This document shows, one piece after another, positions 42,115 to 50,186 of a DNA stretch of 64,000 nucleotides. The translations under genes and the position numbers were made by a program. The stretch is from Holophagales bacterium (GTDB lineage Bacteria; Acidobacteriota; Thermoanaerobaculia; Multivoradales; Multivoraceae), in assembly GCA_009836625.1 (NCBI GenBank), contig VXVC01000012.1, forward strand, positions 380,073-444,072, in the 5' to 3' direction. How positions within the stretch are numbered: position 1 is the first letter of the stretch; the number at the start of each line of letters is the position of its first letter. The notes beneath the pieces were generated by a model. The model had not been told where the DNA came from and ran no database searches. It worked only from the letters and a program-made list of their open reading frames with translations.

Positions 42115-43652
42115 CAGACGAAGCCCCTCAGATCGGCGGAGCCGGCGAAGCCGCGAAGCCCGGTCGACACACCGGGCCGCCGCGGACCGCCGACAAACTC
42201 GTCACGCCAGTCGCCGGCGCCGACCGCACGGCCGGCGGTCCGGAAGTCGAACGGACCGCCCGCCTGCGCCGCGGCCTGGCAACCCAGCGCCAGCGCGACG
42301 ACGCTGTCGCCGTGGCGACCGCCGCGAGCCGTCTGGCCGGCCGGCAGCTTCGGCGTGCCGTTGACCAGCTTCACCGCCCGGTGGTCGGACAGGACGTCGG
42401 CGGACCGCGGAAACTCGATCTCGCCGTCCTCGACCCGGCCGTGGTAGCGCGGCATCCACTCCCGCCACCACGGCTCGGTGATCACGACCTGCTCGATCGT
42501 GGAGCCCCAGCGGTCCGCCATCATCTCGGCGACGGCCGAGCCGGCGCCGGTGGCGTCCATCGCGGCGCCGCCGAACCGCGGCAGGCGCCTGGCCAGGTGG
42601 TCCAGGACCTGCAGCTGCTGGGCGTGGGGCACGACGTGCATCTCGATCAGGAACGGGCAGCGCAGGACGTTGGGGCCGATCTCGAGCGGCGCCGCGACGC
42701 TGAGCGCGATCCTGCGCGCGAAATCGAAGCCGAAGACGTGCAGGCGCTCAAGCACCAGGGCGTCGAGCAGCGGGTCGAGTTGCTCCGCGATCCACTCCGC
42801 CGTCTTCTCGCGGCGGACCTCCTCGGCCGTGTTGTCCCACGACGCCGGCGGCTTGAGCCGGATCACCGGGGCGTCGTCGCTCATGCAGGCTTCGACCTGG
42901 GCGCGGCTGAAGTAGGCGCCGGCGGACCGGGCCGGGATGCAGAACAGCTCCTCGTCGGCGTCGTCGCCGTAGGACTCGATCACCTCGGCCCGCCACTGCT
43001 GCTCGTACTCCGGCGTCCACTGGCGGCCGGTCATCTCGCAGATCTTGCGGACCAGGCCGGCGTTGATCGCGTCGTCGAGGTCCGTCTTGAACAGGACGGC
43101 GTTGCGCTTGCCGGCCTTGATGTCGGCGAGAAAGTCGTTCCAGGGGTTCTCGATGCCGTTCTGGGTCGACAGGAACCGGACCATCCCGCCCCACATCACC
43201 ATCGCCATCGCCGCCTTCTGCACCGCCGCCAGGTCGTCGACGAACGCCGCCTCGTCGAGGACGTACTTCGTGCCCGGCCGCCCGCGCGAGCGCAGCACCC
43301 GGGGCGACGACGGCAGCGCCACGACCGAGTAGCCGGAGTCGAGGTCGATCCGGAACTTGAGCACCTGCCGGTCGTCGTCGGAGATCACCGTCTCCGACCG
43401 GATCTCCGACGCCTCCAGCTCGTAGTACTTCGCCCAGTCGGCCGCGTCGTTGATGTACTCCTCGGTCATGTCCTGGGAGTAGCTCTGGTAGTAGACCGGG
43501 CCGCCGCTGCGCTTCGAGGCGTGAATCACCGAGGAGGCGGCGTCGGACCAGGACGCGCCGATCCGCCGCGACTTGTCCCACGCGGCCACCGGCACCCGCT
43601 TCTCGTCGAGGGCCATCCACTCGGACTGGTACGGCAGCAGGCTGCGCCTCAT
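42114..43652 (-). CDS. Terminase large subunit, Mu gp28-like
   Basis: 512 aa. W-D-K-S-R-R-I-G-A-S-W-S near residue 30 is the Mu-type Walker A region (K-S-R-x-I-G), K-Y-V-L-D-E-A-A-F the Walker B box, and a C-terminal RNase H-like nuclease domain is indicated by F-G-F-D-F-A-R-R, M-D-A-T-G-A-G and H-G-D-S-V-V-A-L. It powers DNA packaging. ATG 43652 overlaps the small-subunit gene as ATGA; upstream frame extension is rejected. Confidence 0.93.
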   Translation of the reverse strand: MRRSLLPYQSEWMALDEKRVPVAAWDKSRRIGASWSDAASSVIHASKRSGGPVYYQSYSQDMTEEYINDAADWAKYYELEASEIRSETVISDDDRQVLKFRIDLDSGYSVVALPSSPRVLRSRGRPGTKYVLDEAAFVDDLAAVQKAAMAMVMWGGMVRFLSTQNGIENPWNDFLADIKAGKRNAVLFKTDLDDAINAGLVRKICEMTGRQWTPEYEQQWRAEVIESYGDDADEELFCIPARSAGAYFSRAQVEACMSDDAPVIRLKPPASWDNTAEEVRREKTAEWIAEQLDPLLDALVLERLHVFGFDFARRIALSVAAPLEIGPNVLRCPFLIEMHVVPHAQQLQVLDHLARRLPRFGGAAMDATGAGSAVAEMMADRWGSTIEQVVITEPWWREWMPRYHGRVEDGEIEFPRSADVLSDHRAVKLVNGTPKLPAGQTARGGRHGDSVVALALGCQAAAQAGGPFDFRTAGRAVGAGDWRDEFVGGPRRPGVSTGLRGFAGSADLRGFV

Positions 43653-44230
43653 GCCTTCAGCCGCTCCCGGAGGAAGTCCGCGAACTCGTCGGAGATCCCG
43701 CCCTCCTTCTGGCCTTCGTCGACGACCTCCCGCGCACCCTGCAGCATCGCCTCGGTCTTGCGGCCGATCTCGCCGGCGCGCTCGATCCGCTGGATCGCCA
43801 GCGCCAGCTCGCCGATGCCCTTGGCGTCCAGCGCCGGCGGCGCGTCCGGGTCGTCGCCGCCGCTCCGCTCCGCGACGTTGATCGCGTAGTCGAACGCGAT
43901 CGACCGCAGGACCTCGATCGCCAGCTGACCCACCTCGCCAGTCGGCTCGTCGCCCAGTCGGGCCACCCACGCCTCGGCGATCGCCCGCGTCTCCTTCACC
44001 CGGGCGCCCACCGCCTCCATGCGCGTCGAGTACCGGTTCAACCCGGCCTTCGACAGCGGCGCCTCGCCGGCGGCAGCCAGCGGCGCGCGGAGGCGCTCGA
44101 TGATCTCCGTCTGCGGCACGCCCGACCGCAGCAGACCGTCCAGCTCGCGCTTGAGCTCCGGCTCGAGCCGGTCGATCCGGCTCATGCGGCCGCGGGTGCG
44201 GCGGCCCTCGCCCCAGCCCGGATCAGCCAT
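43649..44230 (-). CDS. Terminase small subunit candidate, Mu gp27-like (DUF3486)
   Basis: 193 aa. S-R-I-D-R-L-E-P-E-L-K-R-E-L-D-G-L-L-R-S-G, then Q-T-E-I-I-E-R-L and S-K-A-G-L-N-R-Y-S-T-R-M-E form the HTH-bearing N-terminus of DUF3486; the rest is helical and charged. It should recognise phage DNA for packaging. ATG 44230 is used (M-A-D-P-G-W-G-E-G-R), overlapping the gp26-like gene by 8 bp. Confidence 0.87.
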   Translation of the reverse strand: MADPGWGEGRRTRGRMSRIDRLEPELKRELDGLLRSGVPQTEIIERLRAPLAAAGEAPLSKAGLNRYSTRMEAVGARVKETRAIAEAWVARLGDEPTGEVGQLAIEVLRSIAFDYAINVAERSGGDDPDAPPALDAKGIGELALAIQRIERAGEIGRKTEAMLQGAREVVDEGQKEGGISDEFADFLRERLKA

Positions 44231-44531
44231 CGGGAGCCGGCCTCGCCACGCCCGGCACGCTCGCACGGCCCTCGGCGACGTCCAGGCCGCGCTCCGTCAA
44301 CTGGAGCCGGTACACCGACTCGGCGAGCTGCGTCGACCGGATCAGGCCCTGCTCCTCGAGCCAGGCCAGCGCCGAGCGCTGCTGGTCCGACGTCGGCCGG
44401 TGGCCGAGCATCTCGAGCGAGCTGCGCAGGATGCGGCTGTTCGCCTCGTTGCCGCCGGCCTCGAGCACCTGCAGCACCGCGAGCCGCAGGTCCTTCTCGA
44501 CCTGGGCCTTGAGGTTGGCGCGCAGCGTCAC
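44223..44531 (-). CDS. Mu gp26-like protein (VpaChn25_0724 family)
   Basis: 102 aa, GTG 44531 overlapping the upstream stop as GTGA. D-L-R-L-A-V-L-Q-V-L-E-A, then A-L-A-W-L-E-E-Q-G-L-I and L-T-E-R-G-L-D-V-A-E-G-R-A-S-V-P-G-V-A-R-P match this winged-helix-like family found next to gp27 in Mu-like phages. The function is unknown; a packaging or regulatory role is assumed from place. Confidence 0.85.
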   Translation of the reverse strand: MTLRANLKAQVEKDLRLAVLQVLEAGGNEANSRILRSSLEMLGHRPTSDQQRSALAWLEEQGLIRSTQLAESVYRLQLTERGLDVAEGRASVPGVARPAPDG

Positions 44532-44878
44532 TGCTGGTTCCGCTCCGAAAGCAGCGCCTGGAGGATGTTGTCGAGGACCCGGTTGCCGGCCGTGATCGCG
44601 CCCTTGACCTCGCCGACCTCGGACCGGACGTCGCCCACCTCGCGGCTCACCTTGTCGCCGACCCGGGTGATCCGGCCCTGAATCTCCGTCAGGTCCTGGT
44701 GCGTCGGCAGCGCCTCCATCTTCGTCTCGAGCGTGGTCACCCGCGTCTCCAGGTCGTCGATGTCGTGCCTGTTGATCTGGCCGCGCTTCGTGATCCAGGT
44801 CCACACGATGCCCACCGCGGACACCATCGCCGCGGCGGCGGCGATGAACAACTCGATCTGCACCAGGGGTTCCGTCAC
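44528..44878 (-). CDS. Mu gp25-like membrane protein (DUF2730)
   Basis: 116 aa, GTG start coupled to the endolysin stop. One N-terminal transmembrane helix (L-F-I-A-A-A-A-A-M-V-S-A-V-G-I-V-W-T-W-I) followed by a coiled coil (D-D-L-E-T-R-V-T-T-L-E-T-K-M-E-A-L-P-T-H-Q-D) is the DUF2730 layout. Located directly after the endolysin, it could help lysis (spanin- or holin-type), though the family role is not settled. Confidence 0.85.
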   Translation of the reverse strand: MTEPLVQIELFIAAAAAMVSAVGIVWTWITKRGQINRHDIDDLETRVTTLETKMEALPTHQDLTEIQGRITRVGDKVSREVGDVRSEVGEVKGAITAGNRVLDNILQALLSERNQQ

Positions 44879-45507
44879 GCCGCCCTCCTCATCGCTTCGG
44901 CCATCCGGCCGAGGCTGTTCCAGTGCCGGTAGCTCCTGCCCGTCCAGCGGCCGATCGCCGTCAGGCGCCCGCGCGGTTCGTCACGCCAGGCGATGTGCAC
45001 CCAGTTCGGCGCGAACGGGTTGCCGTACTCGTGGATCAACTGGTGCACGCCGAGGTCGGCGGCCATCAGCGCCGCGGCCATCCAGAGCCAGCCGTCGCGC
45101 GACGGCGAGCCGTGGACCGTCCCGCCGGCGCCGGCAAGAATCGGACCGGGCAGGTCGCGGCCGTCCCACTCCTGGACGATCGAGGCGATGGCCTCCTGGC
45201 CCGCCTCCGACCGCCGGAAGCCGGCCTTGAGCCGGATGTCGGCCGCCTGGCCGCGCACGTGCTGCGACGTCGCGCTGCCGCCGACCAGCTCGTTCAGGGC
45301 TCCGCAGCGGTAGCCGCTGTTGACCAGGATCGGCCAGCCGAGACGCTCGCGCAGGGGCTCGAGCACTTGGTGGCACAGAATCCCGAGGTGCGTCGTCACC
45401 GTCTCCGGCGGGTTGCACTGCTGCTTCCAGATCTCCGGGAAGCCGCGGCCCCGGGGCGACTCCAGCATCTCCGCCAGCGTGAAGTGCGCACTGAGGCGAT
45501 CCTTCAT
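44875..45507 (-). CDS. Endolysin, peptidase M15 (D-Ala-D-Ala carboxypeptidase type)
   Basis: 210 aa. S-G-Y-R-C, then S-Q-H-V-R-G-Q-A-A-D-I (the S-x-H-x-x-G-x-A-x-D zinc motif) and a C-terminal P-N-W-V-H-I-A-W supply the M15 ligands. It degrades peptidoglycan cross-links at the end of infection. No signal peptide is seen, so release would need a holin. Position between the Mor-like gene and gp25 equals the Mu lysis position. Confidence 0.9.
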   Translation of the reverse strand: MKDRLSAHFTLAEMLESPRGRGFPEIWKQQCNPPETVTTHLGILCHQVLEPLRERLGWPILVNSGYRCGALNELVGGSATSQHVRGQAADIRLKAGFRRSEAGQEAIASIVQEWDGRDLPGPILAGAGGTVHGSPSRDGWLWMAAALMAADLGVHQLIHEYGNPFAPNWVHIAWRDEPRGRLTAIGRWTGRSYRHWNSLGRMAEAMRRAA

Positions 45508-45519
45508 GGCTGCCGATTC

Positions 45520-45852
45520 TCAGTCCCGGTCACGGACCCGAGTGGCGATGTCCGCGTCATCGCCGGCCTTGACGATCCGCCGCAGCTGCCGCGTGCTCAG
45601 TCCGTGACGCTTCGCCAGCTGGTCGTAGGAGAGGCCGTCCTGGAACTGCCGCCGGATCAGCTGGTCGCGCTTCGCACGGTCGACCTCGCGCCGCAGCGCC
45701 TCCGCGGTCGGCATCGGATCGCCGCCCATCGCCTCCGTGAGCTCCGTCGCGATCAGGAGGGCCCGCTCGTAGGGGTCGTCCATCGCCACGGCCCAGGCGG
45801 TGTCGTTCACGGCCCGCCAGATCGCGGCGAGCATCCGGGACACCGGCGTCAT
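45520..45852 (-). CDS. Mor-like transcription activator candidate
   Basis: 110 aa. The C-terminal half, Q-L-I-R-R-Q-F-Q-D-G-L-S-Y-D-Q-L-A-K-R-H-G-L-S-T-R-Q-L-R-R-I-V-K, is a helix-turn-helix like that of the Mor/C (middle/late activator) family. The N-terminal half is helical with A-T-E-L-T-E-A-M-G-G-D, a possible dimerisation part. Placement just before the lysis gene is where Mu carries mor and C. It probably turns on the late genes. Confidence 0.65.
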   Translation of the reverse strand: MTPVSRMLAAIWRAVNDTAWAVAMDDPYERALLIATELTEAMGGDPMPTAEALRREVDRAKRDQLIRRQFQDGLSYDQLAKRHGLSTRQLRRIVKAGDDADIATRVRDRD

Positions 45853-46391
45853 CGCGCCACCACCACCGCGGCCGCGTAGTTCTCGAGCATCGCCAGGTCG
45901 GCCGCCAGCTCCTCGGACGACGCGCCGTCCTCGAGTTCGACAACCAAACGGCCCTCGTCCAGCCCGGCCGGCCTGGTCCAGCGCAACAGGCGCGGCGTCA
46001 GAGCCGCCCACACCCGGTCGCCGATGCCCGGGTTGCCCCGGCACCAACTGGCCCACTTCCGGCGGTTTCCGTCGTCGGCCCGCTTCTTCTCCTCAGGCGC
46101 CGGCCGAGCCGACGCTCCGACCTGCAGATGCTGGCGGTCGCGCCATGCCTTCTCGACCGGGGAGCGGAAGTAGCTCAGGCTGCCCACCCGCTCGACGCCG
46201 ACGCGGCCCGGAGTGTGGTCCTCCCGGCGCTGCATCACCTCGTCGATCACTTCCCGCACGCAGTGGAGGGGGATGCCGGCTTCGTGCCAGGAGCGCGCGA
46301 GCTCCCGGTCGCGCGGACTGAGGATCATGCCGCGGACGATTCGCCCGACGACGTGATCCTCGACGGCCATGACGTAGGTGGCGACGTTCAT
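45849..46391 (-). CDS. Early phage protein of unknown function
   Basis: 180 aa, ATG 46391, overlaps on both sides by 4 bp. L-S-P-R-D-R-E-L-A-R-S-W-H-E-A-G-I-P-L-H-C-V-R-E-V-I-D-E and Y-F-R-S-P-V-E-K-A-W-R are recognisable but not placed. The layout (helical N-terminus, basic linker, second helical part) suits a DNA-binding or replication accessory protein. Sits between GemA and the Mor-like gene. Confidence 0.68.
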   Translation of the reverse strand: MNVATYVMAVEDHVVGRIVRGMILSPRDRELARSWHEAGIPLHCVREVIDEVMQRREDHTPGRVGVERVGSLSYFRSPVEKAWRDRQHLQVGASARPAPEEKKRADDGNRRKWASWCRGNPGIGDRVWAALTPRLLRWTRPAGLDEGRLVVELEDGASSEELAADLAMLENYAAAVVVAR

Positions 46392-46834
46392 CGCTGCCGC
46401 CTCCGCATCGCCATGAGCCCGTTGATCACCCGCACCGCGTGGTGGCTCGCCGTCACCCGGTCGAAGCCGAGGTTCTTGCGGAGCCAGCGCTCGTACCCGT
46501 CCTCGTGCCGCCACTCGATCTCGGACCGCAGCTCAGCGATCAGCCGCAGCTGGTCGGCGGTCGCCATCCGCACGACGCCGGGCGGCAGCGGCTCCGGCTT
46601 CTTCTTCGGTCCGGGCGTGGCCCGCTTGCCGGGCTTCCGGTCGATGCCGAGGGCGCGCAGCACCCTGTTCGCCTCGCGGACGTTCAGGTGGACCGAGGAC
46701 CGGTGCCCCGTCTCCCCCTCGAGCAGGTCGCGGTAGGCGTCGTCGTCCAGGCCGCGCTGTCCCTTCAACGTGTGGATCGCGATCTGCTGCTGCCGCGTGA
46801 TCGGCCGCGGCCGCTTGCGGGCGGCCTCAGCCAC
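46388..46834 (-). CDS. GemA-like regulatory protein (DUF1018)
   Basis: 148 aa from GTG 46834, with GGAGG exactly 7 bp upstream. R-P-I-T-R-Q-Q-Q-I-A-I-H-T-L-K, then G-L-D-D-D-A-Y-R-D-L-L and L-N-V-R-E-A-N-R-V-L-R-A-L and a C-terminal helical part match GemA (gene expression modulator) of Mu, which changes host gene expression or DNA topology during infection. The longer reading to 47101 is a shadow. Confidence 0.88.
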   Translation of the reverse strand: MAEAARKRPRPITRQQQIAIHTLKGQRGLDDDAYRDLLEGETGHRSSVHLNVREANRVLRALGIDRKPGKRATPGPKKKPEPLPPGVVRMATADQLRLIAELRSEIEWRHEDGYERWLRKNLGFDRVTASHHAVRVINGLMAMRRRQR

Positions 46835-47105
46835 CGTCCAGCCTCCCGAACGACACGACCGAGATCTTCGGGTTCCAGTCGAGCAGCCGCATCCAGCGCG
46901 CGAGCTCGCGGCTCTCCGGCAGAAGACTGCCCGGCGGGCGGTTCCCACACGCACCGTCAGGCGCGACGATCGAAGGCCGCCGTGGTTCGCGGCCGGGAAC
47001 CTGGAGCCCGCCGGGCGCCGGAGCGCTGCCGGAGTCAACAGCAGCCGCCGGCTGCGGCGGTTGGTCGGTAGGAATGAGTGGGACCGACCTCTGAGGAGCA
47101 CTCAC
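46827..47105 (-). CDS. Small early phage protein of unknown function
   Basis: 92 aa from GTG 47105. The N-terminal half is Pro/Ala-rich; the end S-R-E-L-A-R-W-M-R-L-L-D-W-N-P-K-I-S-V-V-S-F-G looks folded. It fills the space between the MuB-like ATPase and GemA and overlaps GemA by 8 bp. Weak ribosome-binding site, so moderate confidence. Confidence 0.5.
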   Translation of the reverse strand: MSAPQRSVPLIPTDQPPQPAAAVDSGSAPAPGGLQVPGREPRRPSIVAPDGACGNRPPGSLLPESRELARWMRLLDWNPKISVVSFGRLDGG

Positions 47106-47121
47106 CGCTTACCCCGATTCT

Positions 47122-47979
47122 TCACACCGCGCGCCGGATCGCCGGCGCCTCGTCCAGGCCGTCCAGCACGCCGTCGATCGCCCCGTCCGCGGGCTTCGTC
47201 TCGAAGTCCGGCGCGGGCTGGCTGCCGGGGTGAAGCACCGCGTGGGCGCACTCCGGCTCGATGCGGTCCTCGCCGCGCGCCGAAGCCTCGGCCAGGCAGT
47301 CGTCGACCAGGGCGATCAGGTCGAGCCAGTTGCGCGCGCGGTCCGAGTGCGGCAGCTGGTTCACGGCGCCCGGCGCGATCCGCGTGCCCAGCACGTCCTC
47401 GAGCGCGTCGGCCGCCTCGTCGACCGTCAGGCCGGCCAGGCGCACGCGATCGGACCGCAGGCCCACCTCCGGGATCGCGCCGACCCTGTCCGCCTGGCCC
47501 AGCAGGACGATCCCGAGCAGCGGCGACACGCCGAGCCAGTCCAGCTCGCGCAGCCGCTTCAGCGCTCGCAGCGTCTGGTGGTGCAGCGTGTGGGCGTCGT
47601 CGATCAGGAGCACGATGGGCGCGCTCTGCTGGGCGCGGCCGAGCACGCGGCGGACCTGGTGGCTGCGCGCCTCGCCGGACCTCCGCGGCCGCTCGTCGGG
47701 CATGAGGCCCCGGACGATCGCCCACTCGATGTCGCCCATGTGCAGGCGCTCGCGGGTGAGCCGCAGCGGCTCCACCACCCGCGCGCCCGCGGTGTTCAGC
47801 GCCATCCGCGCCGAGTGCGTCTTGCCGGCGCCGCGCGGGCCGACGATGGACACCATCAGCCGCGCCTCGACCGCGGCCGCGACCGTGCCGGCGACCCGGC
47901 GGTCGTCCGCAGTCTCGAGGTGGAGGCGGGACCAGGGATCGGCCGGCAGGCCGACCCGCTTCCGCATGAGGACTTTCAC
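47122..47979 (-). CDS. MuB/TniB-like AAA+ transposition ATPase
   Basis: 285 aa. Walker A V-G-P-R-G-A-G-K-T at residues 46-54 and Walker B I-V-L-L-I-D-D-A-H at 121-129 identify an AAA+ ATPase; the sensor region L-G-I-V-L-L-G-Q-A-D and a helical C-terminal domain fit MuB/TniB/ExeA-type proteins. It would bind target DNA and stimulate the transposase. GTG 47979 overlaps the upstream stop, supporting it over ATG 47967. Confidence 0.87.
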   Translation of the reverse strand: MKVLMRKRVGLPADPWSRLHLETADDRRVAGTVAAAVEARLMVSIVGPRGAGKTHSARMALNTAGARVVEPLRLTRERLHMGDIEWAIVRGLMPDERPRRSGEARSHQVRRVLGRAQQSAPIVLLIDDAHTLHHQTLRALKRLRELDWLGVSPLLGIVLLGQADRVGAIPEVGLRSDRVRLAGLTVDEAADALEDVLGTRIAPGAVNQLPHSDRARNWLDLIALVDDCLAEASARGEDRIEPECAHAVLHPGSQPAPDFETKPADGAIDGVLDGLDEAPAIRRAV

Positions 47980-48149
47980 GACTGGTCCTCCGCCTGCTGC
48001 ACCTCCACCAGGCCGTAGGCGACGGCCGACTCGACGAGTTCCAGGAACTCCTCCTCGTCGGCCACCTTGCCCTCGGCGCGCATGATCGCGTAAAGCTCCT
48101 CGAGCGAGAGGGCGACTTCACCTCTCTCGGTCTGTGTCTTGATGCTCAT
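47976..48149 (-). CDS. Small protein between transposase and ATPase
   Basis: 57 aa: M-S-I-K-T-Q-T-E-R-G-E-V-A-L-S-L-E-E-L-Y, acidic, helical. GGAGGAACCGG before ATG 48149 is a strong ribosome-binding site, and both ends overlap neighbours by 4 bp. Perhaps an adaptor or regulator of the transposition complex; no family recognised. Confidence 0.65.
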   Translation of the reverse strand: MSIKTQTERGEVALSLEELYAIMRAEGKVADEEEFLELVESAVAYGLVEVQQAEDQS

Positions 48150-49747
48150 CCGGTTCCTCCAACCGCCCGGGTCAGCCGGCCGGCAAGTTCCTGAACGGCG
48201 CGACGGGACAGGCCCTCGCGCTCGAGGTAGGCCGCCACCTTCGCCCGCTGACCAGGCGAAAGCGGTGGGCACAGTGCGGTCAGCGCGCGCATCGCGCTGT
48301 CCAGATCGGCGTAGGCGTCGACGGCCATCGGGTTCTCGAGCGGCTCCGCCTCCGCCACCGGCGCCTTCATGGCGATCACGTTGCTAGGCTGGGCCGTCCG
48401 CGGCCGGAAGACGTCGACACCTCCGGCTACTCCCACCTCGTCGACCACGAGAGCCTCGAGGGGAGTCGGCTTCTGGCCGCGGACCTCTCCGTACCGCGGC
48501 GGGCGCCACCGGTGCGCGGCCGCCCGCGTGCCGTCGTCGGCTTCGAGCACGATCGAGTCCGGGTCGTCGTCCGTCGACGGCCGGCGGGCGATCACCCGCT
48601 GGCCCGCGAACTCCGCGGCGGCGCCGGCCTCGACCTCCCACTGCTCGCCGAGCCACTTGACGATGCCGGCGACGTCGACGTTGCGCCGGACCTCGTGGGC
48701 CATCGTCTCCATCGGGTTCTCGGGCAGCGCCCTGATCGGCTCCGGCCGGCCGCGCAGCAGCGCCCGGAAGGCGTCCGACCGGCTCGCGACGCGGTTGGCC
48801 ACCAGCGTCCGGCTGGGGCGGCTGTCGTTCTCGCGGCGCTCGTACTCGCCGAGGCGGTCGTTCAGCTCGGACAGCAGGATGTGCTTCTCCTCGCGCAGGT
48901 GAAGCGCCCGCTCGAAGCGGCTCCAGCGCGTCCGGTGCGACCGCTCCACGCCGCCCATCCGCGACGACTGGTACGGCTTCCCGGTCACCACCGCGATCCC
49001 GATCCGGCCCAGCAGGTCGACCGACGCCGACGACTTGGCCAGCGGACCGAGGTCGGACCAGAGGTTCTCCGGCACGCCCTCCATCGGCGGCCTGCCGCCG
49101 GCGAACGCCCAGCACAAGACGTCCATCGCGTCGACGGCCGTCTCGCCCAGGGCGACGACGTAGCGCGACACGACCAGGCCCGTGCACATGTCCCACAGCG
49201 CGTAGTTGAGGACGCGCTGGCGCTCCGGGCCGAGCGGCTTGTTCTTGTAGCCCGACGCCTTCCACGGGCGGTCGTACACCCGGAGCAGCCAGTCGTCGCC
49301 GCGGCGCTCCACGGGGTACAGGCGCTCCGACGTCGAGGCGTCGACCTGGACCGCCTGCATCGGCCACTCGGCGCCCATGCGCCGGTGCATCTTCCGACGT
49401 CGGAAACCCAGCTCCTCGCGGGCGATCCGGTGAGCCGTGCCAACCGGCATCATCGCGGCCTCGGGCGGCAGCGCGCCGCTCCCGATCCCCGCCTCGATCG
49501 CCAGGTCGAGCGGCACCGGCTTCGGGGACCGGTGCGCGATGGCGACCGCCACCCGCGTCCACTGCCGGTACTCCGGCCGCTGCGGCTCCCGACGGCGCCG
49601 AGGACCGCCGACGCGGGCCTTGCGCCACACCGTCGCCGGCGAGCACCCGAAACGCCGCGCCAGGTCCTCGGCGACCCGCGAGCGCTCGCCGCGAGGCGCG
49701 GCGGCGAGGGTCTCCCGGATCAGGCGGACGGCGTCGTCGGAGAGCAT
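48146..49747 (-). CDS. MuA-like DDE transposase
   Basis: 533 aa. An N-terminal HTH (R-V-A-E-D-L-A-R-R-F-G-C-S-P-A-T-V-W-R) precedes an RNase H-like integrase core with Asp136 (A-V-Q-V-D-A-S), Asp232 (N-L-W-S-D-L-G) and Glu268 (G-G-V-E-R-S-H): D-x95-D-x35-E. A C-terminal beta-barrel and long linker end with helices that would contact the ATPase. It inserts and replicates the phage by transposition. It is shorter than Mu A (663 aa), nearer TniA/IstA size. First of a coupled trio with the 57-aa protein and ATPase. Confidence 0.92.
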   Translation of the reverse strand: MLSDDAVRLIRETLAAAPRGERSRVAEDLARRFGCSPATVWRKARVGGPRRRREPQRPEYRQWTRVAVAIAHRSPKPVPLDLAIEAGIGSGALPPEAAMMPVGTAHRIAREELGFRRRKMHRRMGAEWPMQAVQVDASTSERLYPVERRGDDWLLRVYDRPWKASGYKNKPLGPERQRVLNYALWDMCTGLVVSRYVVALGETAVDAMDVLCWAFAGGRPPMEGVPENLWSDLGPLAKSSASVDLLGRIGIAVVTGKPYQSSRMGGVERSHRTRWSRFERALHLREEKHILLSELNDRLGEYERRENDSRPSRTLVANRVASRSDAFRALLRGRPEPIRALPENPMETMAHEVRRNVDVAGIVKWLGEQWEVEAGAAAEFAGQRVIARRPSTDDDPDSIVLEADDGTRAAAHRWRPPRYGEVRGQKPTPLEALVVDEVGVAGGVDVFRPRTAQPSNVIAMKAPVAEAEPLENPMAVDAYADLDSAMRALTALCPPLSPGQRAKVAAYLEREGLSRRAVQELAGRLTRAVGGTG

Positions 49748-49751
49748 CGTC

Positions 49752-50171
49752 TCAGGCGGCGCTCCTGGCCTTGCAGGCCCTCTCGTACCCGGCCTTGAAC
49801 TCCGGGTCGGTCTTCTTCCACTTGTGGACCATCGAGTACGCGACGTTGCAGCGCCGGGCGGCCAGCTTGGCGTTCGCCCCCGCCTCGATCTCGGCCAGAA
49901 TCGCCTGCTTGCACTCGGCGATCTGGGCGTGGGTGCGGCGGCGCTGGGGCTTCTTCTTCGCCTGGCGGTGCTGCTCGTCCAGGATCAGGTCGCTCAGGTC
50001 CGGCTCGGCCTTCGGCTGCGGATCGTCCTCCGGCTGGATCAGGCCCAGCAGCTCGAGGTTCACGCGCACGTCGAGCAGGAGCTCCTCGGCCTGGTCGAGC
50101 TGCCGGCGCATCCGCTCCGCCTCAGACCGGAGGTGCTGTTCGGCTTCCACGAGGTCCTGGAACGTCATCAT
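49752..50171 (-). CDS. HTH protein upstream of the transposase
   Basis: 139 aa starting M-M-T-F-Q-D-L (ATG 50171 or 50168). The N-terminal half is a coiled coil (A-E-Q-H-L-R-S-E-A-E-R-M-R-R-Q-L); a basic K-K-K-P-Q-R-R-R-T linker leads to an HTH (A-K-L-A-A-R-R-C-N-V-A-Y-S-M-V-H-K-W-K). Upstream of the start is a run of nine C on the coding strand and no good Shine-Dalgarno sequence. Probably a DNA-binding accessory of transposition or early regulation. Confidence 0.68.
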   Translation of the reverse strand: MMTFQDLVEAEQHLRSEAERMRRQLDQAEELLLDVRVNLELLGLIQPEDDPQPKAEPDLSDLILDEQHRQAKKKPQRRRTHAQIAECKQAILAEIEAGANAKLAARRCNVAYSMVHKWKKTDPEFKAGYERACKARSAA

Positions 50172-50172
50172 C

Positions 50173-50181
50173 GGGGGGGGG
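50173..50181 (+). repeat. Nine-G homopolymer between two early genes
   Basis: G9 on the plus strand (C9 in the mRNA sense) lies just before the ATG of the 139-aa HTH gene and behind the stop of the 248-aa gene. Such tracts slip during replication and can change translation-initiation spacing. Confidence 0.9.
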
Positions 50182-50186
50182 TGAAC

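Noticed and set aside
40507..43889. Two long plus-strand frames opposite portal and terminase
   Set aside because: Composition is that of complementary-strand shadows; minus strand carries recognised Mu gp28 and gp29 homologues.
45981..46514. Longer start for the 180-aa early gene
   Set aside because: Upstream extension overlaps GemA almost entirely; ATG 46391 keeps the 4-bp overlap typical of the operon.
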